DNA of 64,000 nucleotides from the NCBI GenBank assembly GCA_949294195.1, contig CASFGK010000008.1, positions 164,658-228,657 of the forward strand, read 5' to 3'. The notes below the pieces were generated by a model. That model worked only from the letters and a program-made list of their open reading frames with translations, searched no databases and had not been told where the DNA came from. This document shows positions 1 through 8,965 of the stretch, one piece after another. The position numbers and the translations under genes were made by a program. Position 1 is the stretch's first letter; each line of letters starts with the position of its first letter. This stretch comes from an uncultured Bacteroidales bacterium. GTDB taxonomy: Bacteria > Bacteroidota > Bacteroidia > Bacteroidales > UBA932.

Positions 1-2
1 GT

Positions 3-968
3 TACGGGTTTGTAGTATGGGCGGAAATACCGTTTGTCGGTCCTGGCGGATATGCTGACGAGGGTTTTGTGAATCTGGGGGCCTTCAAGGAAAACGGCAG
101 GCAGCAGCTTGTCGAACTGATTCGCCAGCACTACAACCATCCTTCAATATGCCTCTGGGGTATTTTCAACGAGCTGTCCATGCGTGGCGACAGTCCTGTC
201 CCGTATCTGGAGGAGCTGGATTCCCTTGCCCATAGCGAGGATCCGACAAGGCCTACAACCTCCGCGTCGAATGTGGACGGGGAGCTGAACTTCGTTACGG
301 ACGCCATTGCATGGAACAGATATGACGGCTGGTATGGAGGGACTCCTGCCGATCTGGGCAGATGGCTTGACCGCACCCATCAGGCACATCCGGAGCTGCG
401 TATCGCCATCAGCGAGTACGGAGCAGGCGCCAGCATATATCACCAGCAGGATACAGTCGTGAAGTCGGATCCTGCAAGCTGGTGGCATCCTGAGAACTGG
501 CAGACCGAGTATCATATCGAAAACTGGAAGGAACTTTCTTCACGTCCGTTCGTATGGGGAAGTTTCATTTGGAACATGTTCGATTTCGGTGCCGCGCACA
601 GAAGGGAGGGAGACAGGCCGGGCATCAATGACAAGGGTCTGGTGACATTCGACAGGAAAATCAGGAAAGACGCTTTCTATTTCTATCAGGCCAACTGGCG
701 GGATGACATTCCTGTACTTTATCTGGCAGACAGACGCTGTACTGAGCGCATCCGTGATGTGCAGGATTTCATGGCATTTACCAATTTCCCTGAGGCTGAA
801 CTTTTTGTGAATGGAGAAAGCTGCGGCAAGGTACAGGCTGACAGTCTGAACACCGTCAGGTGGAACGATGTGAAGCTTGTCCCGGGAAGAAACGAGGTGA
901 AAGTGGTGGCCGGCGGGAGAAAAGACCGTCACGAGGATTCCTACACATGTTTCCTTCGGGAGTTCTGA
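3..968 (+). CDS. Glycoside hydrolase family 2 (beta-galactosidase-like), C-terminal part, cut by window edge
   Basis: The reading frame is already open at base 3 (Y-G-F-V-V-W-A-E-I-P before the first GTG at 69), so the gene begins outside the window and the GTG is not its start. The visible part is the end of the GH2 TIM barrel. NHPSICLWGIFNEL carries the expected acid/base Glu (codon 171-173), and RIAISEYGAG carries the expected nucleophile Glu (codon 414-416). After the barrel come WGSFIWNMFDF and a C-terminal beta domain (ELFVNGE...GRNEVKVVA) typical of Bacteroidales GH2 enzymes. Family members hydrolyse terminal beta-galactosides or related sugars in the periplasm or at the surface. Substrate and signal peptide cannot be judged. 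A GH3 gene follows 51 bp downstream on the same strand, so the two probably form the end of one operon. Confidence 0.9.
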   Translation, partial: YGFVVWAEIPFVGPGGYADEGFVNLGAFKENGRQQLVELIRQHYNHPSICLWGIFNELSMRGDSPVPYLEELDSLAHSEDPTRPTTSASNVDGELNFVTDAIAWNRYDGWYGGTPADLGRWLDRTHQAHPELRIAISEYGAGASIYHQQDTVVKSDPASWWHPENWQTEYHIENWKELSSRPFVWGSFIWNMFDFGAAHRREGDRPGINDKGLVTFDRKIRKDAFYFYQANWRDDIPVLYLADRRCTERIRDVQDFMAFTNFPEAELFVNGESCGKVQADSLNTVRWNDVKLVPGRNEVKVVAGGRKDRHEDSYTCFLREF

Positions 969-1019
969 CCGGAACTCTGAGGATATTTTTCAATAAAAAT
1001 TTCTGAATTACGTTGCAAT

Positions 1020-3293
1020 ATGGTATATGGAAAAATTCTGCTGCCGGGTCTGGCTTTGTTTCTGGCAGCCGCAGCACTGCCGGCATCTGCCAGGAATGAC
1101 AGAAGCAGAGCCGCTGCAGTATATATGGACGCTTCGGCTCCGATAGAAGACAGGGTCGAGGACCTGCTTTCCCGCATGACCCTGTCGGAAAAGATATATC
1201 AGCTTAACCAGTATGTGCTTGGGGAAAATGACAATACCAACAATATCGGTGATGTCGTGGAAGAGTGCCCCGGAGAGATAGGCTCGCTTATATATTTCGG
1301 AGAAAGTGCCGTGACACGCAATGCCATGCAGAAGCGGGCCGTTGAACAGACCCGCCTGGGGATTCCCGTCCTTTTCGGATATGATGTAATCCACGGTTTC
1401 AGGACGGTGTATCCAATACCGCTTGCGCAGGCGGCTTCCTGGAATCCGGATCTGGCAGCCAGGGCATGCCGGGTGGCTGCCTGTGAAGCCGCTTCCTCCG
1501 GGATAGACTGGACATTCTCTCCGATGGTGGATATTGCCAGGGACGCCAGGTGGGGCCGTATGGCGGAAGGATACGGTGAGGATCCGCATCTGTGTTCCGT
1601 ATTTGCCGCAGCTGCGGTGAAAGCATATCAGGGCGACAGCCTTGCCGCTGAAAACAGCATAGCTTCATGCCTGAAGCATTTTGTAGGATACGGTGCTTCA
1701 GAGGCCGGACGGGATTATGTCCCTACCGAGATTTCACGCCAGACTTTATGGGACACCTATCTGCCGTCTTTCAAGGCAGGAGTTGATGCCGGAGCTGTAA
1801 CTCTCATGAGTTCTTTCAACAATATCAGCGGGATTCCAGGCTCCGCCAACAGTTACACCATGACGGAAATACTGAAGGGGCGCTGGGGACACAAAGGGTT
1901 TGTGGTGGCAGACTGGAATGCGGTAGAACAGCTTATAAATCAGGGTCTTGCTTCCGACAGGAAAGAAGCTGCGCGTCTTGCTTTCAATGCTGGTCTGGAT
2001 ATGGATATGGTGGACGGCTGCTATCAGGAGCATCTGGCATCCCTGCTTAATGACAACACGGTGTCGGAAGAGCGCCTCGATGATGCCGTGAGGAGAGTGC
2101 TGAGAGTAAAATTCATGCTCGGGCTGTTCGAGAACCCATATACGGAAGAACTTCCTGAAAGCGAACGTTTCCTGCTTCCTTCAAGCCTGGATGTCGCGGA
2201 ACAGCTGGCCCAGGAGACTATGGTTCTGCTTAAAAACGAAGGCGGCGTGCTTCCCGTCGGCGACGATGTCTCCTGCATCGCCCTTGTCGGTCCGCTTGCC
2301 AAAAGCAGGGAAGACCTGCTCGGCTCGTGGTCCGGAAGAGGACGTGCCGAGGATGTCACAAGTATTTTTGACGGACTGTCATCGGCTCTGTCAGGCAGGG
2401 CAGAGCTGCTGTACGCTCAGGGCTGTGATTTTGAAAAAAATGACACGAGCCTGTTTGCAGAGGCGGTATCTGCAGCTTCCCGTGCGGACATGGTGATTCT
2501 GTGTCTTGGGGAAAAACGCTCGTGGAGCGGAGAGAATGCCTCCCGTTCCACCATAGCGCTGCCTCCGGTTCAGGAAAAGCTGCTTGCCGCAGTGAAAAGG
2601 ACTGGAAAACCTGTTGTGGTGCTGCTGTCCAACGGCCGCGCCCTGGATCTGACGCGCATTTCTCCTGCCGCCGATGCCGTTCTGGAAATCTGGCAGCCCG
2701 GTGTCCGAGGAGGGAATGCAGTTGCCGGCATCCTGACCGGGAAATACAATCCTTCAGGAAAACTTCCGGTGACGTTCCCGTACACGACGGGCCAGATTCC
2801 GATATATTACAACAGACGGAGCAGCGGCCGGACTGGCATGCAAGGCAGATATCAGGATATTCCCAGCACTCCGATGTACGGTTTCGGCTTCGGGCTCAGC
2901 TATTCGGATTTCAGCTACGGTACTTTGACCGTATGTGTTGACGGTTCCGGAAACAGGGTTTCTTCCGGAGAGGGTGTCCTGGATTTTACCCTCGGGCAGA
3001 CTCTGACAGCGGAGGTGACGGTAACCAATACCGGAGATACGGACGGCAAGGAGACGGTCCAGTGGTATATCCGTGACCCTTACTGCTCCGTTACCAGGCC
3101 GGTCAGGGAACTGAAGCATTTCGAGAAGCAGATGATTGCTTCCGGAGAAAGCCGGACATTCAGATTCGAGATAGACCCTGTACGGGATCTTGGGTTCGTC
3201 GACAGCGGGGGAAACCCTTTCATTGAGCCGGGCGACTATTTCATAATGGTCGGAGACCAGAAAGTCACCGTACGTCTGGGCAGTCCGGAATAA
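1020..3293 (+). CDS. Glycoside hydrolase family 3, BglX-type beta-glucosidase
   Basis: This is a 757-residue secreted GH3 enzyme. A Sec signal peptide covers about residues 1-24 (hydrophobic core, then ASA-RND). The GH3 N-terminal barrel follows (DRVEDLLSRMTLSEK, then GIPVLFGYDVIHGF). GFVVADWNAV holds the predicted nucleophile Asp298, where many relatives have SDW. The alpha/beta sandwich domain contains SGENASRS, whose Glu505 is the likely acid/base. A fibronectin-III-like domain ends the protein (about 670-745). The order and length match BglX-like exo-beta-glucosidases and xylosidases of Bacteroidales, which release terminal sugars in the periplasm. It follows the GH2 gene closely and is closed by the hairpin at 3329-3364. 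Exact sugar specificity is not readable. Confidence 0.93.
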   Translation: MVYGKILLPGLALFLAAAALPASARNDRSRAAAVYMDASAPIEDRVEDLLSRMTLSEKIYQLNQYVLGENDNTNNIGDVVEECPGEIGSLIYFGESAVTRNAMQKRAVEQTRLGIPVLFGYDVIHGFRTVYPIPLAQAASWNPDLAARACRVAACEAASSGIDWTFSPMVDIARDARWGRMAEGYGEDPHLCSVFAAAAVKAYQGDSLAAENSIASCLKHFVGYGASEAGRDYVPTEISRQTLWDTYLPSFKAGVDAGAVTLMSSFNNISGIPGSANSYTMTEILKGRWGHKGFVVADWNAVEQLINQGLASDRKEAARLAFNAGLDMDMVDGCYQEHLASLLNDNTVSEERLDDAVRRVLRVKFMLGLFENPYTEELPESERFLLPSSLDVAEQLAQETMVLLKNEGGVLPVGDDVSCIALVGPLAKSREDLLGSWSGRGRAEDVTSIFDGLSSALSGRAELLYAQGCDFEKNDTSLFAEAVSAASRADMVILCLGEKRSWSGENASRSTIALPPVQEKLLAAVKRTGKPVVVLLSNGRALDLTRISPAADAVLEIWQPGVRGGNAVAGILTGKYNPSGKLPVTFPYTTGQIPIYYNRRSSGRTGMQGRYQDIPSTPMYGFGFGLSYSDFSYGTLTVCVDGSGNRVSSGEGVLDFTLGQTLTAEVTVTNTGDTDGKETVQWYIRDPYCSVTRPVRELKHFEKQMIASGESRTFRFEIDPVRDLGFVDSGGNPFIEPGDYFIMVGDQKVTVRLGSPE

Positions 3294-3328
3294 ATGTTCC
3301 GATGCAGTTGTATATCATGACTTTTGCC

Positions 3329-3364
3329 AAAAAGAGCGGTGATTTTGCTCTCACCGCTCTTTTT
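3329..3364 (+). terminator. Perfect 14-bp hairpin terminator after the GH3 gene
   Basis: AAAAAGAGCGGTGA (3329-3342) pairs perfectly with TCACCGCTCTTTTT (3351-3364) around an 8-nt loop. A-rich and T-rich ends make it usable in both directions. The loop contains the TTTG that serves as the -33 element for lepA, so terminator and promoter share DNA. Confidence 0.85.
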
Positions 3365-3374
3365 GCTATCTTTG
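3344..3374 (+). promoter_or_regulatory. Bacteroidota-type promoter for lepA
   Basis: TTTG (3344-3347) lies 19 bp before TATCTTTG (3367-3374), an exact match to the Bacteroidales -33/-7 pattern. It places the transcript start only about 15 bp before the lepA ATG at 3396 and so supports that start over the in-frame ATG-like codons farther upstream. Confidence 0.8.
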
Positions 3375-3395
3375 CCGGGTTATAACGTTGACAAG

Positions 3396-5183
3396 ATGAA
3401 ATATACCAGAAACTTTTGTATCATAGCGCATATTGACCACGGTAAAAGTACGCTGGCAGACAGGATGATCGAGCTGACCCATACTCTCAGCAGCAGGGAT
3501 ATGGAGGCTCAGGTACTCGATTCCATGGATCTGGAGAAGGAAAAGGGCATTACGATCAAGAGCCACGCCATCCAGATGGATTACACTTATAAAGGGGAGA
3601 AGTACACCCTCAATCTGATCGATACTCCGGGCCATGTGGATTTTTCATATGAGGTCTCTAGGGCAATCGCCTCCTGTGAAGGTGCCCTTCTGGTCGTGGA
3701 TGCCACCCAGGGCATACAGGCACAGACCATATCGAACCTTTATCTGGCCATAGAACATGATCTTGAGATTATTCCGGTCCTGAACAAGATAGACATGGAT
3801 TCGGCCATGGTCGATGTAGTGACAGACCAGGTGGTGGATCTGCTGGGGTGCAAGCCTGAAGATGTGCTTTGCGCATCCGGCAAGACAGGAGAAGGCGTAC
3901 CTGCTATCATGGATGCCATAGTGGAGCGGATACCTGCTCCTACAGGTGACCCTGATGCTCCCCTCCAGGCCCTTATCTTCGATTCGGTATTCAATTCATT
4001 CAGGGGAATCATAGCCTACTTCAAGGTGGAGAACGGTTCCATACATACCGGTGACAAGGTCAAGTTCTTCAATACGGGCAAGGAATACGAGGCTGACGAA
4101 ATAGGCGTGCTAAAGATGAAGATGGATGCTCGAGACGAGATTCCGTGCGGAAGCGTGGGCTATATCATTTCCGGCATCAAGACAGCTTCAGAGGTGAAGG
4201 TGGGCGATACCATCACGCACGTCGGGAATCCGTGCAGGGAAGCGATTGCCGGTTTCGAGGAAGTCAAGCCTATGCTCTTTGCCGGAGTGTACCCGGTGGA
4301 GACGGACCAGTACGAAGAGCTGAGGTCCTCTATCGAGAAACTTCAGCTGAATGACGCGTCTCTGGTATTCGAGCCCGAGTCCTCGCTGGCCCTCGGCTTC
4401 GGTTTCCGCTGCGGATTCCTGGGTCTTCTGCATCTGGAGATAGTACAGGAAAGACTTTTCCGCGAGTTCGGAATGGATGTCATAACCACGGTGCCCAACG
4501 TATCATACAAGGTATACACCACACAGGGAGCTGTAGTGGATGTGCACAACCCTTCGGGTCTTCCGGCCCCTACTCTTATCGACCGGATAGAAGAGCCGTA
4601 TATCAGGGCACAGGTCATTTCCAAGGCGGAATTCTACGGTCCGATCATGAAGCTCTGCCTTGACAAGAGAGGAACGCTCGTGAACCAGCACTATATAACT
4701 TCCGACAGACTGGAACTGACTTATGAAATGCCTCTTTCGGAGATTGTGTTCGATTTTTACGACAAGCTCAAGTCGATATCCAAGGGATATGCTTCTTTTG
4801 ACTATCACGTAATAGGTTTCCGGCCTGCGAAGCTTGTCAAGCTTGACATCTTGCTTAACGGAGAGCCCGCCGATGCCCTGTCAAGTCTTATACATCAGGA
4901 TCATGCATACGATTTCGGACGCAAGATATGCGAGAAGCTCAAGGAACTGATCCCCCGGCAGCAGTTCGATATCGCGATACAGGCGGCCATAGGAGCAAAG
5001 ATCATAGCGAGGGAGACCGTCAAGGCAGTCCGTAAGGACGTGACGGCAAAGTGTTACGGAGGAGACATTACCCGAAAACGCAAACTGCTCGAAAAACAGA
5101 AGCAGGGAAAGAAGAGGATGCGTCAGATCGGCACAGTGGAGGTCCCGCAAAGCGCCTTCATGGCCGTGTTGAAACTGGATTAG
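3396..5183 (+). CDS. lepA: Elongation factor 4 (LepA), back-translocating GTPase
   Basis: This is a 595-residue translational GTPase, the normal LepA length. It begins [20 protein letters not shown], which contains the G1 P-loop. DTPGH (G3) and NKID (G4) follow. The C-terminal LepA-specific region is intact and ends in the lysine-rich stretch [18 protein letters not shown]. LepA binds ribosomes and remodels stalled or mis-translocated complexes, in the cytosol and at the membrane. The open frame extends 24 codons upstream, but the promoter -7 box at 3367 and family alignment fix the start at 3396. The GT2 gene follows after 24 bp and probably shares the transcript. Confidence 0.97.
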   Translation: MKYTRNFCIIAHIDHGKSTLADRMIELTHTLSSRDMEAQVLDSMDLEKEKGITIKSHAIQMDYTYKGEKYTLNLIDTPGHVDFSYEVSRAIASCEGALLVVDATQGIQAQTISNLYLAIEHDLEIIPVLNKIDMDSAMVDVVTDQVVDLLGCKPEDVLCASGKTGEGVPAIMDAIVERIPAPTGDPDAPLQALIFDSVFNSFRGIIAYFKVENGSIHTGDKVKFFNTGKEYEADEIGVLKMKMDARDEIPCGSVGYIISGIKTASEVKVGDTITHVGNPCREAIAGFEEVKPMLFAGVYPVETDQYEELRSSIEKLQLNDASLVFEPESSLALGFGFRCGFLGLLHLEIVQERLFREFGMDVITTVPNVSYKVYTTQGAVVDVHNPSGLPAPTLIDRIEEPYIRAQVISKAEFYGPIMKLCLDKRGTLVNQHYITSDRLELTYEMPLSEIVFDFYDKLKSISKGYASFDYHVIGFRPAKLVKLDILLNGEPADALSSLIHQDHAYDFGRKICEKLKELIPRQQFDIAIQAAIGAKIIARETVKAVRKDVTAKCYGGDITRKRKLLEKQKQGKKRMRQIGTVEVPQSAFMAVLKLD

Positions 5184-5207
5184 CCATTTCATCTGTAATT
5201 CTGCAAT

Positions 5208-6044
5208 ATGGATCAGAAGTCGGTCGCTGTCCTTATGACAGCCTATAACAGAAAAGCAAATACATTGAACTGCCTTTCCCTGCTGTATGAGCAGATAAAT
5301 GCCATGGCAAGAGAAGGCAAATACAATGTTTCCGTATATCTGACGGAAGACGGGTGTACGGACGGGACTGCAGAAGCCGTGGCTTCCCGGTTTCCTGAGG
5401 TGCATATCCTGCATGGGGACGGTACACTTTTCTGGAACAGGGGCATGTGCGCTGCATGGGATGAAGCGGCCAAGTATTCTCCGGACTTCTATCTCTGGCT
5501 GAATGATGATACGAAACTGAAACCGGGCGCCCTCCAGATTCTGCTTGACAACTCCGTGTTTCTCGGCCACAGGGCAATCATCGCAGGCACTGCAGAAGAC
5601 AGTGAAGGAAAGCTTTCGTATGGCGGCAGGACCAGATACGGCAGGATAATCAGACCTGATCCCGTGATCCCGGAGGCATGCGACATTTTCAACGGCAATC
5701 TTGTCCTGGTACCCGCGTATGTATACAGGAAACTGGGTACTCTGGACCGGGTTTATTCGCACGGATTCGGTGATTTTGACTATGGTGTGAGAGCCGCCAG
5801 GGCAAATGTGACAGTTGTGGTCGCTCCCGGCATTCTGGCCGAATGCGACCGCAATCCGGGGCTTCCGGCGTGGAGGAATCCTGAGGTACCTCTGAAAGCC
5901 AGATACGCTGCCATAACGGGACCTAAAGGAAGACCGCTCAAGGAGCAGTTCATATATGATTTCAGGGCTTATGGCCTGTTCCATGCCCTGCTTCATATCA
6001 TTTCCCTCAACTTTAAAGTCCTGTTCCCGATGTTGTACAAATGA
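5208..6044 (+). CDS. Family 2 glycosyltransferase (rhamnosyltransferase-like)
   Basis: This is a 278-residue GT-A fold transferase. The N-terminal nucleotide-sugar motif is VAVLMTAYNR, followed by TEDGCTDGT. The metal-binding acidic motif is LWLNDDTKL. The later FGDFDYGVRA resembles the acceptor-side acidic region of GT2 enzymes. No membrane segment is obvious, so it is probably cytosolic or peripherally attached and makes a cell-surface glycan such as O-antigen or capsule. The sugar donor cannot be read from sequence. It sits 24 bp behind lepA and is closed by the hairpin at 6046. No other polysaccharide-synthesis gene is adjacent, which is unusual for this class. Confidence 0.85.
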   Translation: MDQKSVAVLMTAYNRKANTLNCLSLLYEQINAMAREGKYNVSVYLTEDGCTDGTAEAVASRFPEVHILHGDGTLFWNRGMCAAWDEAAKYSPDFYLWLNDDTKLKPGALQILLDNSVFLGHRAIIAGTAEDSEGKLSYGGRTRYGRIIRPDPVIPEACDIFNGNLVLVPAYVYRKLGTLDRVYSHGFGDFDYGVRAARANVTVVVAPGILAECDRNPGLPAWRNPEVPLKARYAAITGPKGRPLKEQFIYDFRAYGLFHALLHIISLNFKVLFPMLYK

Positions 6045-6045
6045 A

Positions 6046-6077
6046 AAATGGAGCGCCTGTCACAGGAGCTCCATTTC
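6046..6077 (+). terminator. Hairpin terminator after the GT2 gene
   Basis: AAATGGAGC (6046-6054) pairs with GCTCCATTT (6068-6076). Inside, CCTG and CAGG extend the stem around a short loop. It starts two bases after the GT2 stop codon. Confidence 0.75.
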
Positions 6078-6099
6078 TAAAATCCCCTTTCGGGAGATT

Positions 6100-6127
6100 T
6101 TCTACGGATTTTATGCTCTCCGTAGAA
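6100..6127. repeat. 9-bp perfect inverted repeat in the menA leader
   Basis: TTCTACGGA (6100-6108) is followed after 10 bases by its exact complement TCCGTAGAA (6119-6127). A second short stem, CCC/GGG around TTTC (about 6084-6093), sits just upstream. Neither has a T-tract in the right place to be a clear terminator, and no known riboswitch pattern was recognised. It could be an operator or an RNA structure in the menA leader. Confidence 0.5.
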
Positions 6128-6196
6128 AGAGACGAATAAGATTCTTAACCGAAGGCAAAGGTCGTCAGTTTTTCGTCCGGAAAGGTTGTACGGACT

Positions 6197-6225
6197 GTTG
6201 TTTTAGTCGTTGTTTTAGTCGTTGT
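6197..6225 (+). repeat. 12-bp tandem repeat before menA
   Basis: GTTGTTTTAGTC occurs twice without a gap (6197-6208 and 6209-6220), followed by the partial copy GTTGT. It ends 22 bp before the menA ATG. It is too short for a CRISPR or VNTR locus. No consensus promoter is visible in this interval. Confidence 0.7.
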
Positions 6226-6247
6226 AGGTTGTTTGAATGCGTGTTTT

Positions 6248-7159
6248 ATGAATAAATTGTCATCTTGCATAACGGCAATGCGTCTGAGGACGCTTCCCCT
6301 TTCTTTGGCCGGTGTGTCTTTGGGTCTGATGCTGGCGGCATCGGATTATATTATCAGACCATGGGTTGTTTTTTTTACATTGCTCACTACGGTTTTCCTT
6401 CAGATACTGTCGAATGTGTCCAACGAACTTGGAGATTTCCTGAACGGGACAGACAGGAGCGGGGACAGGCAGGGACCCGAATATACCCTCTCGAAGGGTC
6501 TGCTTTCCGAGCATGATTTCAAGATAATGATCTGCGTTTATGTGCTGCTGTGTATTGCCAGCGGTCTGGCCATGATCTGGTTTTCATTCGGAACCTTCTT
6601 CGATTTCGGTGCCGTGATTGTGGCGCTGATGGGAATTGCCGCCATTTCGGGCGCGATGAAGTATACTCTCGGCCGCCGGCCGTACGGTTACAGAGGACTT
6701 GGAGACCTGTATGTATTCCTGTTTTTCGGGATTGTGTCCGTATTGGGGGCGTATTTTGTCGCTACGCATGAAATCAGGACATGGATTCTTGTGCTGCCTG
6801 CCTTTTCTATCGGCTGTTTCAGTACGGGGGTGCTGAATGTGAATAATATAAGGGATATCAGGAGCGATGCCCTTACCAGAAGGACTATTCCGGTAAGGAT
6901 AGGCGAGAAGAAGGCCAAGGTCTATCATACGGTTCTGATTGCTGCCGGATGGATATTCATGCTTGCGTATGCTTCACTGAGGATGTTCGACTGGTGGCAT
7001 TTCGTTTTCGTCCTGACTCTGCCGCTTTTCATATTGCATCTCATCCAGGTGTGGAACCGGACCGGCAAGGCACTGGACCCTCAGCTGCCCCAGCTGGTCA
7101 TTTCATCGTTCCTTTTTGCCGTACTCGCCGGGTTCGGCTTCATTGTCTATCTTTTATAG
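6248..7159 (+). CDS. menA: 1,4-dihydroxy-2-naphthoate polyprenyltransferase (MenA, UbiA family)
   Basis: This 303-residue integral membrane prenyltransferase attaches the isoprenoid tail to 1,4-dihydroxy-2-naphthoate, giving demethylmenaquinone. About eight hydrophobic helices are visible. The first acidic motif is SNELGDFLNGTDRSGD and the second is NNIRDIRSDALT, both typical of MenA-type UbiA proteins. Binding of the polyprenyl diphosphate with Mg2+ takes place there. The frame stays open to a TTG at 6233, but ATG 6248 gives the usual short N-terminus and is preferred. The 3' end overlaps the convergent ubiE gene, which encodes the next step of the pathway, by 13 bp. Confidence 0.92.
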   Translation: MNKLSSCITAMRLRTLPLSLAGVSLGLMLAASDYIIRPWVVFFTLLTTVFLQILSNVSNELGDFLNGTDRSGDRQGPEYTLSKGLLSEHDFKIMICVYVLLCIASGLAMIWFSFGTFFDFGAVIVALMGIAAISGAMKYTLGRRPYGYRGLGDLYVFLFFGIVSVLGAYFVATHEIRTWILVLPAFSIGCFSTGVLNVNNIRDIRSDALTRRTIPVRIGEKKAKVYHTVLIAAGWIFMLAYASLRMFDWWHFVFVLTLPLFILHLIQVWNRTGKALDPQLPQLVISSFLFAVLAGFGFIVYLL

Positions 7160-7851
7160 CCCGAATACATCCTGCATATTCCGAAAGTGAAGGATCTGGA
7201 AGTCACTTCCTTGAATCCGCATCCTTCCATCATTCTTGTGAATGCCTTCGGTTTCGGAAATCTGAGCACAGATGACGGCAGATATCTGTAGGCGGCCTTG
7301 TCGCCTGATACCATGCCTCCTATAGCTGGCAGTATATGCAGAAAATAAAGCTTGTACAGAAACTGCAGGACAGGGTTGCCCGGAACGGACAGTTCCAGAA
7401 TGACTGCCTTGCCTCCCGGTTTGAGGACTCTCAGCATCTCTTTCAGGCCTGTTTCCAGATGCTCGAAATTGCGGACTCCGAAAGCGACGGAAACCCTGTC
7501 GAATGTCCCGTCCGCGAATCTGAGCTGCTCGCAGTCGCCCTGTTCCATGCTGACTTTTCCGTCAAGTCCCGAAGCGGAAACCTTTCTTCTTCCTATTTCC
7601 ATCATCCCCTCGGACAGGTCCACTCCTGTTATGCGGCTGCCGGGCGCGGCTGCCTGCGCTATGGTTATGGCGAAGTCTCCGGTGCCGCATGCCACATCAA
7701 GGACATTAAGTGGTATGCTTGTGTCGGCTATCCCTTTTACGGCCTTTTTCCTCCAGCCTTTGTCTATATCGAGTGAAAGGATATGGTTCAGTTTGTCATA
7801 GTCAGGTGCAATGCTGTCGAACATCGACCTTATTTTCTCTTTCTTCGGCAT
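7147..7851 (-). CDS. ubiE: Demethylmenaquinone methyltransferase (UbiE/MenG)
   Basis: This is a 234-residue class I SAM-dependent methyltransferase that converts demethylmenaquinone to menaquinone, the last pathway step. The SAM motif VLDVACGTGDFA lies near residue 50. The acidic SAM-ribose motif GVDLSEGM and the family signatures RVSVAFGVRNFE and MLRVLKPGGKA are present. The N-terminus IRSMFDSIAPDYDKLNHILS is the standard UbiE start. It lies 19 bp downstream of the DUF3089 lipoprotein gene on the same strand and probably shares its transcript. Its 3' end overlaps menA in convergent orientation, and no terminator is visible between them. Confidence 0.95.
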   Translation of the reverse strand: MPKKEKIRSMFDSIAPDYDKLNHILSLDIDKGWRKKAVKGIADTSIPLNVLDVACGTGDFAITIAQAAAPGSRITGVDLSEGMMEIGRRKVSASGLDGKVSMEQGDCEQLRFADGTFDRVSVAFGVRNFEHLETGLKEMLRVLKPGGKAVILELSVPGNPVLQFLYKLYFLHILPAIGGMVSGDKAAYRYLPSSVLRFPKPKAFTRMMEGCGFKEVTSRSFTFGICRMYSGYKR

Positions 7852-7870
7852 GATTATCTGTTCGCGTATT

Positions 7871-8878
7871 CTATTTTTCTGACGATTTCTTATAGGAGTC
7901 CAGCCGGTCTGCGATATTTTTCTGGAGATTCAGGAAATACAGGTTGATTTCCTGGACATGGTAGTTGCCTTTCGGGAAGATGCTGCCGATGGACGGTATG
8001 AAGTATTCGTCATCATCCAGTCCGTCGATCTGTACGACGTGCTCCTGAGGCAGAAGTCTGGCTCCCACGGTGTTGAAAAGTGTGTCCGACTGTCCTTCCG
8101 TACCGAAGAATACAGATCCCCTGTTTTCGGACGCGGGCGCGTAGGTGCTGTCTGTCTTCCAGTTTACGGGATTGATGCACACCACATTGTCCTTGAATGC
8201 GGGAGAAATGGCTTCGGGAGAGGAAACGCTGTTGTAGCAGACGGTCACGCCGAGATCCCTGGCACCGGAAGCCGGCTTCAGAAGAGGATATGAATCAAGC
8301 TCGTCCCTGCTTATCTCATATCCGAATGCGTAGGCTGCCACCAGACGGGAATATTCCTCTTCGGTAAGGGTTTCCTCAATCAGCCTTATGACGGCTTTTG
8401 CGCCCTGGCTGTGTCCTGCAAGAAAGAAGGGCCGGCCTCCGTTGATGTTTTCCATGTAGTATCGGAATGCGTTCACCACATCACGGTGAGCCTCAGCGTA
8501 TCTTCTTTCGATTTCCTCGTCTGTCCCGAACCAGCACTCCATCGTAATCTGCCTGTAATATGGGGAAAAGAAATTGCAGCTTTTGCGGAAAAGTTCATGT
8601 CCGAGCATGGCGGATGCATCTGTGGCAGCCCTCTGCTGAGAGTTTTCCACATCCATATAGTATATGGTGTTTCCGGCACTGTCCTGCCAGCTCCATACGC
8701 AGGTCGGCGTCACATAAAAAACATCTGCCTCCTTGTCCGGTGTCATCCCGTCAGTCATGTACCACATGTCATTCCGGCTGTAGTCCGGCTCTTCCGGGAG
8801 TATATCGGCATTCCTGTCCCTGGAACCGCATCCTGCAGCTGTGAGCGCAGCCAGAACAATCCATATCGTCTTTTTCAT
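7871..8878 (-). CDS. DUF3089 lipoprotein, alpha/beta-hydrolase-like
   Basis: This is a 335-residue predicted lipoprotein. MKKTIWIVLAALTAAGC ends in a lipobox with Cys17. The mature part matches the DUF3089 family. ADVFYVTPT is the family's opening motif, and FLAGHSQGAKAV holds the GxSxG nucleophile elbow of an alpha/beta hydrolase (esterase or lipase fold). No substrate is known to me for this family. It lies downstream of yidD (87-bp gap) and 19 bp upstream of ubiE. No consensus promoter is visible in the gap, so it may be read from the yidD transcript. Membrane location follows from the lipobox. Catalysis is inferred. Confidence 0.82.
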   Translation of the reverse strand: MKKTIWIVLAALTAAGCGSRDRNADILPEEPDYSRNDMWYMTDGMTPDKEADVFYVTPTCVWSWQDSAGNTIYYMDVENSQQRAATDASAMLGHELFRKSCNFFSPYYRQITMECWFGTDEEIERRYAEAHRDVVNAFRYYMENINGGRPFFLAGHSQGAKAVIRLIEETLTEEEYSRLVAAYAFGYEISRDELDSYPLLKPASGARDLGVTVCYNSVSSPEAISPAFKDNVVCINPVNWKTDSTYAPASENRGSVFFGTEGQSDTLFNTVGARLLPQEHVVQIDGLDDDEYFIPSIGSIFPKGNYHVQEINLYFLNLQKNIADRLDSYKKSSEK

Positions 8879-8965
8879 ATCCGTATCGTTTCGATTAAAA
8901 AACTTCGCGCTTCCTTTTTCCGGTGTATCCGTTGCCGTTTATACGGACAGGTGACCGGATGTGCA

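Noticed and set aside
4881-5996. Long open frame (371 codons) on the minus strand
   Set aside because: It lies fully opposite lepA and the GT2 gene, both of which have strong family motifs. Its translation is rich in Cys, His and Arg without any recognisable domain.
6078-6130. Riboswitch in the menA leader
   Set aside because: The short stems do not match any riboswitch core that I recognise, so only the repeats are reported.
6197-6225. CRISPR-like repeats
   Set aside because: There are only two adjoining 12-bp copies without spacers, and no cas genes are in the window.
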